Source: Phosphoribacter sp964647395
GTDB taxonomy: Bacteria > Actinomycetota > Actinomycetes > Actinomycetales > Dermatophilaceae
Assembly: GCA_964647395.1 (NCBI GenBank)
Contig: CAZYHR010000029.1
Span: 1-30,472, forward strand
Reading direction: 5' to 3'
Length of the DNA stretch: 30,472 nt
The position numbers were made by a program, and so were the translations under genes. The notes under the pieces are model-generated. The model was not told the DNA's origin. It saw only the letters and a program-made list of their open reading frames with translations, and ran no database searches. Positions 7,627-15,568 of the stretch are shown here, piece by piece; within the stretch, counting starts at the first letter, position 1; each line of letters begins with the position of its first letter.

Positions 7627-8732
7627 CGCCCCTCGGTGGGCGGGTCGGGGGGCGGGGCGGCCGCGGCATACACGTCCCACATCTGCCGGGCGGCGGATTC
7701 CCAGGTGTAGGCTGCCGCGTGCGCGATGCGCGGCCCCCGGCCCTGGTCTGCGGTCGCGGCGGCCTGTGCCAGCGCCCCGGCCAGCGGGGCGGGGGACAGG
7801 TCGGCCAGGGCGGTGCTCAGGCCGCCGCCGACCTCGACCAGCGCGGGGTCGGTGCTCGTGACGACCGGGACCCCGTGGCCCATCGCCTCGAGGACCGGGA
7901 AGCCGAAGCCCTCGGCCCGGCTGGGCAGGGCCAGCACGGCGGCCCCGGCATAGAGGGCGCCCAGGTCGGCCTCGTCGACCTTGCCGGTGACGACGACCCG
8001 GTCGGTGACCCCGGCGCGGGCCGCGAGGTCGGCGACGCTGACCGCCCCCCAGCCGGGCGGGCCGACGACGACCAGTCCGTGGCCGGCCAGGGCGGGGTCG
8101 GCCAGGGCCGGCACGAGCCGGTCCAGGCCCTTGCGCGGCTCGGCGGTGCCGACGAACAGCACATAGCGCTGCGGGCAGCCGAGCCGGGCCCGGCGCTGGA
8201 CCGCGTCGGGCGGGGCGGGTGGCACCCGGACGCCGGACAGGACCGCCTCGACCCGGCCCGCGGGGTCGAGCAGGTCGCGGACCTGCCGGGCCACCGACTC
8301 GGTGGGGGTGACGATGACCGCGGCGTCCCGGTGGGCCCGCTCCCCCATCCGGCGGTGGAAGCTCACCCCCCGCGGGGTCAGCGTCTGCGGGTGCGTCCAC
8401 GGCACGAGGTCGTGGATGGTGACGACCAGCCCGGTGCCGCGCCGGGCCGGTGGCAGCAGCAGGGTCGGGGCGTGCACCACCCCGCCGCGGGGGGCCGGAT
8501 GCGGCGGGAGGCCGTGCTCCCACAGCCGCGGCAGCAGCAGGTCCGGGATGCCGAGCGAGACGACCGGCAGGCTGGTGTCGTCGGCGGCCGGGCAGGGGCG
8601 AGCCGTCACCCCCCGCAGCCGGGTGCCGCGGGGCTGGGTGGCCAGCAGCGCGCCGGCGAGCGCGGCGGCATACCGGGCCGTGCCGCCGGGCACCCGGGCG
8701 CACAGTTGCGCCAGGACGATCGAGACGTCCAA
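7602..8732 (-). CDS. GT4-family glycosyltransferase (GT-B fold)
   Basis: 376 residues. The start is TTG at 8732, chosen because GAGGAGG lies 4-5 nt upstream and the protein begins with the N-terminal strand DVSIVLAQLCARVPGGTARY. The donor half begins with FVGTAEPRKG at about 193-202 and carries the nucleotide-sugar E-x7-E in AEGFGFPVLEAMGHG. The N-terminal half has HAPTLLLPPARR and TIHDLVPW, typical of the mannosyltransferase-like branch. The C-terminal 20 residues are Pro-rich and may be disordered. It is transcribed opposite to the genes on either side: convergent with the tandem GT2 (25-bp overlap) and divergent from the GT2 at 8792, with only 59 bp between starts. Confidence 0.87.
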   Translation of the reverse strand: MDVSIVLAQLCARVPGGTARYAAALAGALLATQPRGTRLRGVTARPCPAADDTSLPVVSLGIPDLLLPRLWEHGLPPHPAPRGGVVHAPTLLLPPARRGTGLVVTIHDLVPWTHPQTLTPRGVSFHRRMGERAHRDAAVIVTPTESVARQVRDLLDPAGRVEAVLSGVRVPPAPPDAVQRRARLGCPQRYVLFVGTAEPRKGLDRLVPALADPALAGHGLVVVGPPGWGAVSVADLAARAGVTDRVVVTGKVDEADLGALYAGAAVLALPSRAEGFGFPVLEAMGHGVPVVTSTDPALVEVGGGLSTALADLSPAPLAGALAQAAATADQGRGPRIAHAAAYTWESAARQMWDVYAAAAPPPDPPTEGRQRPPSGR

Positions 8733-8753
8733 CCACCCTCCTCACCGCGCGGA

Positions 8754-8759
8754 TATCGT
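8754..8759 (+). promoter_or_regulatory. Candidate -10 (TATCGT) for the GT2-GT4 operon
   Basis: TATCGT lies about 32 nt before GTG 8792, leaving a short leader with GAGGAG at 8781-8786. The same hexamer at a similar distance precedes wzm (18888-18893). No clear -35 is seen. Confidence 0.35.
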
Positions 8760-8791
8760 GACTCTGCCACACCCCGCAGCGAGGAGCAGCC

Positions 8792-9811
8792 GTGCCGACG
8801 ACACCGCAGGTCACCGTCGTCGTCGTCACCTGGCAGGGCCGCGAGTTGCTCGGCGCCTGCCTGGCGTCGCTGCGGGCGCAGACGCTGGCGCATCAGGTGG
8901 TCGTCGTCGACAACGGGTCGACCGACGGCACGGTCGGGTGGCTGGGCCGGGAACACCCCGAGGTGCGGGTGCTGGCGCTGCCCGGCAACACCGGTTTCGC
9001 CGGTGGGGTCGCGGCGGCGCTCGGAGTCGTCGACACCCGGTTCGTCGCGCTGCTCAACAACGACGCGGTGGCCCGGCCGGACTGGCTGGCCGCGGCGGTC
9101 GGGTGTCTGGTGCGGCGGCCGGAGGCGGCGGCGGTGACCAGCCGGATGCTGCTCGCCGACGGCAGCGGGCGGGTCAACAACGCGGGGGTCGTGCTGCTGG
9201 CGACGGGCTACGGCGCAGATCGCGGGCTGGGCGACCCGGACGGTGCCGAGTATGCCGTTCCGGCAAGGGTGTTCGGGGCGTCCGGGGGGGCCGCGGTGTT
9301 TCGGACGCTGGCGGTCAAGGCGGTGGGCGGGGTGGACCCGGCGTGGTTCATGTACTACGAGGACACCGACCTGTCCTGGCGGCTGCGGCTGGCCGGCTGG
9401 GAGGTGCTGTATTGCCCTGCGGCCGTGGTGCAGCACGAGCATGCGGCCAGTTCGGACGTGCGGTCGGCGGGGTTCGCCTTCCACAACGAGCGCAACCGGC
9501 TGCTCACCCTGGCCCGCAACGCCCCGGCCGCCGTGGCGCTCGCGGCTGTCGGGCGGTTCGTCGTGACCACCGCGTCGCTCGGCGCGAAACGCGTCCTGGG
9601 ACGGCCGGTGCCGGGTGATCCGGTGTTCGACCCGGCGCTGCGGGTGCGGGCGCTGGGGTCGGCGGCGCGGCTGCTGCCCGGGGTGCTGGCGAGCCGGGCG
9701 ACGGTGCGCGGGTCGGCGCGGCGGCGGGTGCTGCGCCAGTGGCGCGGGGTGGCCGACCGGCCGATGGATCCGGCGGGCGGTCGGAGTGGACTGCCGGCGG
9801 GAGTCAGCTGA
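8792..9811 (+). CDS. GT2-family glycosyltransferase, rhamnosyltransferase-like
   Basis: 339 residues from GTG 8792, fixed by GAGGAG at 8781-8786. A single GT-A domain has VTVVVVTWQGRELL at 7-20, DNGSTDG at about 41-47, the metal-binding LNNDA at about 89-93, and WFMYYEDTDLSWRLRLAGW in the acceptor/catalytic region. HEHAASS follows, a His-containing element common to dTDP-rhamnosyl GT2 enzymes. The C-terminal 90 residues are Arg-rich and could be membrane-associated. It overlaps the next glycosyltransferase by one base (TGATG), so the two are coupled. The sugar transferred is unproven; rhamnose is the likeliest guess given the locus. Confidence 0.88.
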   Translation: MPTTPQVTVVVVTWQGRELLGACLASLRAQTLAHQVVVVDNGSTDGTVGWLGREHPEVRVLALPGNTGFAGGVAAALGVVDTRFVALLNNDAVARPDWLAAAVGCLVRRPEAAAVTSRMLLADGSGRVNNAGVVLLATGYGADRGLGDPDGAEYAVPARVFGASGGAAVFRTLAVKAVGGVDPAWFMYYEDTDLSWRLRLAGWEVLYCPAAVVQHEHAASSDVRSAGFAFHNERNRLLTLARNAPAAVALAAVGRFVVTTASLGAKRVLGRPVPGDPVFDPALRVRALGSAARLLPGVLASRATVRGSARRRVLRQWRGVADRPMDPAGGRSGLPAGVS

Positions 9812-10908
9812 TGCGGGTCGTGCTGGACGCGACGCCGCTGCTCGGGACGCGGACCGGGGTGGGCAACTATGTCGCCAACCTGCTCGCCGCACTCCCGGAT
9901 GCACTCCGGCCGGACGACGAGATCGTCTGCACGGCAATGACGTTCCGTGGTCGAGGCGGGCTGGCCGACGTGCTGCCGGAAGGGGTCGAGGTGGCGGCCC
10001 GGCCGGTGCCGGCGCGGCTGCTGCGGGGGCTGTGGCTGCGCAGCGACCTGGCCGGGCCGCGGCTGCTGGCGGGGCCGGCGGACCTGTTCCACGGGACGAA
10101 CTTCGTCGTGCCGCCGACCCGGGGGCCGGCGGTGGTGACGATCCACGACCTGGCCTATCTGCGCCGCCCGGAGACGGTGGCGCCGGCCACGCTGGACTAC
10201 CTCCGGTTGGTGCCGCGCGCCCTGGAGCGCGGCGCCGTGGTGTGCACGCCGAGCCGGGCCGTGGCCGAACAGGTCTGTGACGCTTATGCACTCGAGGCCG
10301 ACCGGGTGCACCCGACACATCTCGGCGTGGATCCGCAGTGGGCCAGCACGACACCCCCGGACGCGGCGACGCGGGCCCGGCTCGGCCTGCCGGAGCGTTA
10401 TCTGCTCGCCGTCGGCACCTTGGAGCCCCGCAAGAATCTCGGCATCCTGCTCGACGTGCTGCGCCGGCCCGGGGCTGCCGCGCTGCCGCCGCTGGTGTTG
10501 GTGGGAGCCCGGGGCTGGGGCGACGCGTTGGACGAATCCGGCCTGCCGACCGGGGCGTTGCTGCGCACCGGCCACCTGCCCTATCCGGAGCTGCGGGCCG
10601 TGGTGGCCGGGGCCGCGGGGTTGGCCTTCCCGTCGCTGGACGAGGGCTTCGGCCTGCCTCCGGTCGAGGCGCTCGCGTGCGGGGTACCGGTGCTCGCGGC
10701 GGACCTGCCGGTGACCCGCGAGGTCCTCGGCGCAGCCGCGGCCTACGCCTCGCCGAGCGACGTCGAGGCCTGGGCGGTGGGACTGCGAGCGCTGCTCGAC
10801 GAGCCCGTCGGCACCCCCGAATCGCGGCGCGCACACGCGGCCGGCTACACCTGGCAGGCCTGCGCCCGGGCGACGGTCGCGGCCTACCGGCAGGCGCTGG
10901 CCACCTAG
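9811..10908 (+). CDS. GT4-family glycosyltransferase (GT-B fold)
   Basis: 365 residues from ATG 9811, sharing an A with the stop of the upstream GT2. The N-terminal domain starts MRVVLDATPLLGTRTGVGNY with the Gly-rich loop. VTIHDLAYLRRPE sits in the linker region and AVGTLEPRKN marks the donor domain. The retaining-GT4 E-x7-E is in DEGFGLPPVEALACG. It is close in style to the GT4 proteins at 3686 and 7602 (all contain [T/A]EPRK and EGFG[LF]P), suggesting old paralogues of one locus. The end converges on the GMD-like gene with 30 bp between stops and no clear terminator hairpin there. Confidence 0.88.
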   Translation: MRVVLDATPLLGTRTGVGNYVANLLAALPDALRPDDEIVCTAMTFRGRGGLADVLPEGVEVAARPVPARLLRGLWLRSDLAGPRLLAGPADLFHGTNFVVPPTRGPAVVTIHDLAYLRRPETVAPATLDYLRLVPRALERGAVVCTPSRAVAEQVCDAYALEADRVHPTHLGVDPQWASTTPPDAATRARLGLPERYLLAVGTLEPRKNLGILLDVLRRPGAAALPPLVLVGARGWGDALDESGLPTGALLRTGHLPYPELRAVVAGAAGLAFPSLDEGFGLPPVEALACGVPVLAADLPVTREVLGAAAAYASPSDVEAWAVGLRALLDEPVGTPESRRAHAAGYTWQACARATVAAYRQALAT

Positions 10909-10938
10909 GCCTGCTCGCCCGCAATGGCCGTAGCCGGC

Positions 10939-11907
10939 TCAGTCGCGCAGCAGCGCCAGATCGTGGTCGACCATGCGCCCCACGAGCTCCTCGAAGGACA
11001 CTCGCGGCTGCCAGCCGAGCACCCGCCGCGCCTTGCCCGCGTCGCCGACCTGCACGCTCGCATCGGCCGGCCGGACGAACCGCGGGTCCACCTCGACGTG
11101 CGCCCGCCAGTCCGCGATGCCCACGTGCGCGAACGCGACCCGCACGAAATCCTGCACCGAGTGGGTCCGGCCGCTCGCGACGACGAAGTCCTCGGCGCTC
11201 GGATGCCGCGCCATCCGCACCAGCGCGTCGACGTAGTCCGGCGCCCAGCCCCAGTCGCGGCGGGCGTCGAGGTTGCCCAGCGCCAGCCGCCCGCCCCCCT
11301 CGTGCACGATCCGAGCGACCCCGGCGGTGATCTTGCGGGTCACGAAACTCGTCGGCCGCAAAGTGGATTCGTGGTTGTAGAGGATGGCACACGCGACGAA
11401 CAGCCCCCGGTCCCGGTAGATCCGGGCCAGCGAGTGCGCCATCGCCTTGGCCACGCCGTAGGGCGACACCGGAGCGATCGGGGTCGCCTCGTCCTGCGGC
11501 GCCACCGCCGCGTGCCCGAAGATCTCGGCCGACGACGCCTGCACGATCCGCACCGGCTCACCGCCGGCCTGCAGTCGGTATGCCGCGTCCAGCACGGCCG
11601 CGGCCCCCAGGCCGGTGACCGCCAGCGTCTCGAGCGGGTCCTCCCACGACCGGGCCACCGACGACACCCCGCCGAGGTGGTAGATCTGCGCGGGGCGCAC
11701 CGAATCGACGACCCGGGCGACGGCGCCGGCGTCGGCGAGGTCGGCCGCGACGACGTGCACCGCGCCCAGGCCGTGCTCGCGGCTCCACTCCCGCGCAGCG
11801 TCCCGGTCCAGCGCGACGCCGTGCACCTGGTGCCCCTCGCCGAGCAGTCGCCGCGCCAGGATCGTGCCGTCCTGGCCGCAGACTCCGGTGACGAGGACCC
11901 GGCTCAC
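10939..11907 (-). CDS. GDP-mannose 4,6-dehydratase family protein, second copy (dehydratase or reductase)
   Basis: 322 residues from GTG 11907, overlapping the gmd stop by 4 bp (GTGA). This extended short-chain dehydrogenase has the GMD-type cofactor loop GVCGQDG at 8-14, SSAE at 125-128, Y150-x3-K154, NHES at 178-181, FVTRKI and LGNLDARRDWGWAPDYVDA. These are GMD hallmarks, so it is a diverged GMD paralogue and not a classic RMD reductase. GDP-D-rhamnose needs GMD plus a 4-keto reductase, and no separate reductase is present. This copy may have taken the reductase role, or it may act on another step. The Glu of the dehydratase triad is retained, which argues for dehydratase-like chemistry. 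Function is therefore open. Confidence 0.85.
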   Translation of the reverse strand: MSRVLVTGVCGQDGTILARRLLGEGHQVHGVALDRDAAREWSREHGLGAVHVVAADLADAGAVARVVDSVRPAQIYHLGGVSSVARSWEDPLETLAVTGLGAAAVLDAAYRLQAGGEPVRIVQASSAEIFGHAAVAPQDEATPIAPVSPYGVAKAMAHSLARIYRDRGLFVACAILYNHESTLRPTSFVTRKITAGVARIVHEGGGRLALGNLDARRDWGWAPDYVDALVRMARHPSAEDFVVASGRTHSVQDFVRVAFAHVGIADWRAHVEVDPRFVRPADASVQVGDAGKARRVLGWQPRVSFEELVGRMVDHDLALLRD

Positions 11908-12917
11908 GTCTGCTGCGCCTGCTGGGCCGAGAGCTCGTCGGTCATCGCCCGCTCCCGCTCGAGGTCGGCCTCGACCATGAGGCGCACCAGCCCGGCGAAG
12001 TCGACCCGCGGGGCCCAGCCGAGCCGTTCGCGGGCCTTGGTCGCGTCGCCGACCAGTTCGTCGACCTCGGCCGGCCGCAGGAACCTCGGGTCCTGCTCGA
12101 CGTAGGGCTCCCAGTCGTCGATGCCGACGTGCCCGAACGCCAGGTCGAGGAAGTCCCGGATCGAGTGGGTCACCCCCGTCGCCACGACGTAGTCGTCGCC
12201 CTCGGGCTGCTGCAGCATCTGCCACATCGCCTCGACGTAGTCGCCCGCGAAGCCCCAGTCCCGCCGGGCGTCGAGGTTGCCCAGGGTCAGCGTCCGCTGC
12301 CGACCGAGGGCGATGCGGGCGACCGCCATGGAGATCTTGCGGGTGACGAACTCCGGCCCCCGGCGCGGCGACTCGTGGTTGAACAGGATGCCCGACGAGG
12401 CGTGCATGCCATAGGACTCGCGGTAGTTGATCGTCATGTAGTGCCCGAAGACCTTGGCCACGCCGTAGGGCGACCGGGGCCACAGCAGCGTCGTCTCGCG
12501 CTGCGGCACCTGCTGCACCTTGCCGAACATCTCCGAGCTGGAGGCCTGGTAGAACTTCACCCTGGTCGGGTCGCCGGGCGCGTGCAGCCGCACCGACTCG
12601 AGCATCGACAGCACGCCGCGGCCGGTGACATCGGAGGTCAGCGCCGCGTTGTCCCACGAATAGGCGACGAACGAGATCGCCCCGAGGTTGTACACCTCGT
12701 CCGGGTCGGACTGCTGCAGCGCACGCAGCAACGACGACATGTCGAGCAGGTCGCCGGTGAGCAGCCGAACCTCCGGCACCGTCTGTCGGACCAGGTCGCG
12801 CTTGGGGTTGTTCTGCCCCCGGATCAGCCCGTAGACCTCATAGCCCTTGCCCAGCAGCAGCTCGGACAGATAGAGCCCGTCCTGGCCGGTGATCCCGGTG
12901 ATGAGGGCCCGCGGCAT
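11904..12917 (-). CDS. gmd: GDP-mannose 4,6-dehydratase
   Basis: 337 residues. It converts GDP-D-mannose to GDP-4-keto-6-deoxy-D-mannose, the branch point to GDP-D-rhamnose, GDP-L-fucose and related donors. Seen: the NADP-binding GITGQDG at 8-14, YNLGA at 76-80, the catalytic set S127-S128-E129 in QASSSEMFG, Y151-x3-K155 in SPYGVAK, FNHESPRRG at 179-187, FVTRKI, and LGNLDARRDWGFAGDYVEAMW. Length is normal for the shorter bacterial form. The start ATG at 12917 is embedded in the recurrent word GGTATGCC. It lies 12 nt after the stop of the upstream epimerase gene and overlaps the downstream paralogue by 4 bp, so epimerase, gmd and the paralogue form one operon. Confidence 0.93.
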   Translation of the reverse strand: MPRALITGITGQDGLYLSELLLGKGYEVYGLIRGQNNPKRDLVRQTVPEVRLLTGDLLDMSSLLRALQQSDPDEVYNLGAISFVAYSWDNAALTSDVTGRGVLSMLESVRLHAPGDPTRVKFYQASSSEMFGKVQQVPQRETTLLWPRSPYGVAKVFGHYMTINYRESYGMHASSGILFNHESPRRGPEFVTRKISMAVARIALGRQRTLTLGNLDARRDWGFAGDYVEAMWQMLQQPEGDDYVVATGVTHSIRDFLDLAFGHVGIDDWEPYVEQDPRFLRPAEVDELVGDATKARERLGWAPRVDFAGLVRLMVEADLERERAMTDELSAQQAQQT

Positions 12918-12929
12918 ACCGAACGCCGT

Positions 12930-13994
12930 TCAGCGAGAGGGACGTTCGTCGATCCAGGCGGCCAGCCGGCGCAGCCCCTCGTCGACCATGACCCGCGGGC
13001 GCCAGTGCAGCGCCGCGACGGTCGCGTCGATGGTGCACGACGCGTGCCGCACATCGCCGTCGCGGAACTGGCCGGTGATCCGCGGCTCCGGCGCGCCGTA
13101 GATCGAGGCGGCGGTGCCGGCCAACTGCAGGATCGAGGTGGCCTGCCCGGACCCGACGTCGTAGGCGTGTTCGTTGGCCCCGGAGTGCAGCGTGCCGGCC
13201 AGGATCGCGTCGGCGACGTCGTCGATGAAGACGAAGTCGCGCACGATCTCGCCGTCCTCGTAGACCGGGATGACCTCGCCCGCCTTGGCCTTCTGGCTGA
13301 ACAGCGACACGATGCCGGTGTAGGGGTTGGTCAGCGACTGCCCCGGCCCGTAGACGTTCTGCAGCCGATAGACCACGGGCACGACGTTCAGCGCGAGGCA
13401 CCAGGACCGCAGCACGTGCTCCTGGGCGAGCTTGGTCGAGCCGTAGACGCTGGTCGGGCGCGGCTCGACCCGCGCCGACTCGAAGGGGGTCGGCCGCAGG
13501 CCCGGGAAATCCCACTCACCTCGCTCGAGCATGGCCCGCGACCGCTGCCCCGGATAGACCGCCCGGCCCTGGTCGTCGACCCACTTGCCCTCGCCGTAGA
13601 CCGCCCGGCTGGAGGTGAGCACGATCTTGCCCGGCAGCGTGTCGTGCCGCACGAAGGCATCGAGCATCTCGGTCGTCCCGACGACGTTGACCGACGCGTG
13701 CCGGGTCGCCTCGGTGAGCGACTGGCCGGTGCCGGTCTCGGCGGCCAGGTGCAGCACCGTCGTCGGCGCCACCCCGCCCAACAGGTCGTCCCACAGCGCC
13801 GCCGACGTCACGTCCCCGACGACCAGTTCGACCCGCTCGTCGAGCGCCTCGGGCCGCTGCTGCACCGGGTGCACCTGAGGATGCAGGTTGTCCACCGCCA
13901 CGACCCGGTCGAAGTGGTCGGCCAGCCCGGACGAGAGGGCGCAGCCGATGAATCCGGCACCACCGGTGACCAGTGCGGTCGAGGACGAGGACAC
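12930..13994 (-). CDS. NAD-dependent nucleotide-sugar epimerase/dehydratase
   Basis: 354 residues from GTG 13994, supported by GGAAGG about 8 nt upstream. This is an extended SDR with GGAGFIG at 11-17, an acidic NAD-selecting residue in AVDNLHPQVH (33-42), HLAAETGTGQS at 82-92, SSRAVYGEG at 128-136, the catalytic Y184-x3-K188 (YGSTK) and RDFVFIDDVADA. DNLHPQVH and SSRAVYGEG recall proteins annotated as dTDP-L-rhamnose 4-epimerase (product 6-deoxy-L-talose). That reading fits the presence of dTDP-L-rhamnose genes but is from memory only; a UDP-sugar 4-epimerase is the alternative. It is first in the operon with gmd and its paralogue, and has a candidate promoter at 14023-14028. Confidence 0.85.
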   Translation of the reverse strand: MSSSSTALVTGGAGFIGCALSSGLADHFDRVVAVDNLHPQVHPVQQRPEALDERVELVVGDVTSAALWDDLLGGVAPTTVLHLAAETGTGQSLTEATRHASVNVVGTTEMLDAFVRHDTLPGKIVLTSSRAVYGEGKWVDDQGRAVYPGQRSRAMLERGEWDFPGLRPTPFESARVEPRPTSVYGSTKLAQEHVLRSWCLALNVVPVVYRLQNVYGPGQSLTNPYTGIVSLFSQKAKAGEVIPVYEDGEIVRDFVFIDDVADAILAGTLHSGANEHAYDVGSGQATSILQLAGTAASIYGAPEPRITGQFRDGDVRHASCTIDATVAALHWRPRVMVDEGLRRLAAWIDERPSR

Positions 13995-14020
13995 GGGCAG
14001 GACCTTCCAGTCGGGGTTTC

Positions 14021-15568
14021 CTAGGCTATCGGCCGCGCCGCCGCGGCGATGACGGTCAGCGAGGTCCCGGACGCCGGCGTGATGGTCAGCACCCGCTCGG
14101 CCAGGGCCGGGAGCGCGACGTAGGTCACGGCGGCGCCGGGGGCCACCCGCACCGGCACGCTGACCGGGGCGCCACCCTCGGCGGCCCCGGACACGACGAC
14201 GACACCCGGCTGCTCGGCCTGCGTCTCGATCCGCAGCACCAGCGGGCTCAGCCCGCCCGAGCCGGCCACGGTGAGCCGAAGCGGCTCGGTGCTCGGGCGC
14301 CCCAACGCGGGGGCCGCCGCGGACTGCCCGGCCGCGTCGGGCCAGCGCGCCAACGTCGTCCCCTCGCCGGCCGCGTCGAAGCGCAGCGCCGCCGACCACA
14401 TCGGCCCGTCGCCCATCGGCACGTTGAGGTTGCGCTCACTGACGAGGTAGACGACCAGCTCGGGCCGGAACTGCTCGACGGCGGCGACCAGGCTGGGCGC
14501 ATTCTGCGGGTTGTCCAGGTGGTGGCCGACCAGCAGCGTCGAGCGGAAGACCGTCGCGAGATAGGGGCTGACCGACCCCATCATCGAGTCGCCCAGCACG
14601 AGCACCCGCCGCGGGTTGGGCGCGGCGGCATACTCCGTGCGCAGCGGCAACTGCTCCAGCTGCACCCGGGTGGTGCCCGGCACGGTGCGGGTCGCGCCGG
14701 CGGCGTCGGTCACCCGGAAGTCCGGCAGCGGCCGGGCGTGCCGCGGCGCGGCCCAGTCGTTGGCCCCGGTGACGCCCGGCTGCCCGGCGAACTCGGCGAA
14801 CTGGTCGGTCACCTCGACCCCGGTCAGGGCCGGCAGCGGCAAGGGGCCGAGCTGCGGGTGGCGCTGCGCGAGCACCCGGAAGGTCGCCTGCAACCCGAGG
14901 TAGGCGCCGTAGTCGCTCCAGTGCGAGTTCTGCCGCGAGTAGGGCTGCCCCGGCCCGGAGCGCGCCTCGCGCAGCCCGGCCCGCAGGTCGACGATGCCGC
15001 CGTCCGGCGCCGCCTGCAGCAACTGGTCGAGGATGTGCTCGCCGGTCATGCCCTCGGTCCAGGCGGGCAGCTCGTCGGGGTAGACCGACCACTTGGCCGG
15101 TGCCACGACGAACGCCATCGGTATGCGGCGTGCGGCCAACCAGCGCCGCTGCCCCTCGAGCGCCTCCCGCACCGAGGCCAGCTCGGTCTGGGCGTACTGC
15201 CGCCGGCCCACGGCCTGGGACAGGTTGGCGTTGGCCATCTCGCCGATGAACACGTAGCCGTCCCGGCCGACCACCGCGAAACCGCCGCTCGCGCCGCCCT
15301 CGGTCTCGCGCCGGAAGACGCCCTCCTGGGTGGCGGTCAGGCCGACGGCGGGGCCCGGCGTCGGCAGGACCCCCGGCAGGCCGGCCGCGCCGGGCGTGGC
15401 GGTGCTGGTCGGCGGCGAGGGCGTGGCGGGCCGTTGCGGAGCGGCGAATCTCGGTGCCACGAAAGCGAGCACGAGCACCATGAGGACGAAGACGGTCGCC
15501 CACACCAGCTCCCAGGGCTGGGCGCTCGTCGGGGTCTTGCGCGGCGTGGCGGGGGGACCAGCGGTCAC
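14021..15568 (-). CDS. AlgJ/AlgX-like SGNH O-acetyltransferase, membrane-anchored
   Basis: 515 residues from GTG 15568, overlapping the stop of the AT3 gene (GTGA). There is one N-terminal transmembrane helix (about 20-38), then a Pro/Thr/Ala linker to about 75 and an extracytoplasmic domain. Motifs of the AlgJ/AlgX/WcaJ-like SGNH fold are GRDGYVFIGE at 101-110, SRQNSHWSDYG at 211-221 (His216 of the catalytic pair, followed by Trp) and VLVLGDSMMGS at 322-332 (nucleophile Ser328). The last 130 residues form a beta-rich accessory domain. Together with the adjacent AT3 membrane protein it makes a two-protein O-acetylation system: AT3 moves acetyl groups across the membrane and the SGNH domain transfers them to the polysaccharide. 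The specific acceptor is unknown. Confidence 0.82.
   Translation of the reverse strand: MTAGPPATPRKTPTSAQPWELVWATVFVLMVLVLAFVAPRFAAPQRPATPSPPTSTATPGAAGLPGVLPTPGPAVGLTATQEGVFRRETEGGASGGFAVVGRDGYVFIGEMANANLSQAVGRRQYAQTELASVREALEGQRRWLAARRIPMAFVVAPAKWSVYPDELPAWTEGMTGEHILDQLLQAAPDGGIVDLRAGLREARSGPGQPYSRQNSHWSDYGAYLGLQATFRVLAQRHPQLGPLPLPALTGVEVTDQFAEFAGQPGVTGANDWAAPRHARPLPDFRVTDAAGATRTVPGTTRVQLEQLPLRTEYAAAPNPRRVLVLGDSMMGSVSPYLATVFRSTLLVGHHLDNPQNAPSLVAAVEQFRPELVVYLVSERNLNVPMGDGPMWSAALRFDAAGEGTTLARWPDAAGQSAAAPALGRPSTEPLRLTVAGSGGLSPLVLRIETQAEQPGVVVVSGAAEGGAPVSVPVRVAPGAAVTYVALPALAERVLTITPASGTSLTVIAAAARPIA
14023..14028 (-). promoter_or_regulatory. -10 box (TAGCCT) for the epimerase-gmd operon
   Basis: TAGCCT on the minus strand overlaps the TAG stop of the SGNH gene and lies 28 nt before GTG 13994, leaving a leader that holds GGAAGG. 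The same hexamer serves as a putative leaderless -10 before rmlA and the HD-GYP gene. Confidence 0.45.
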
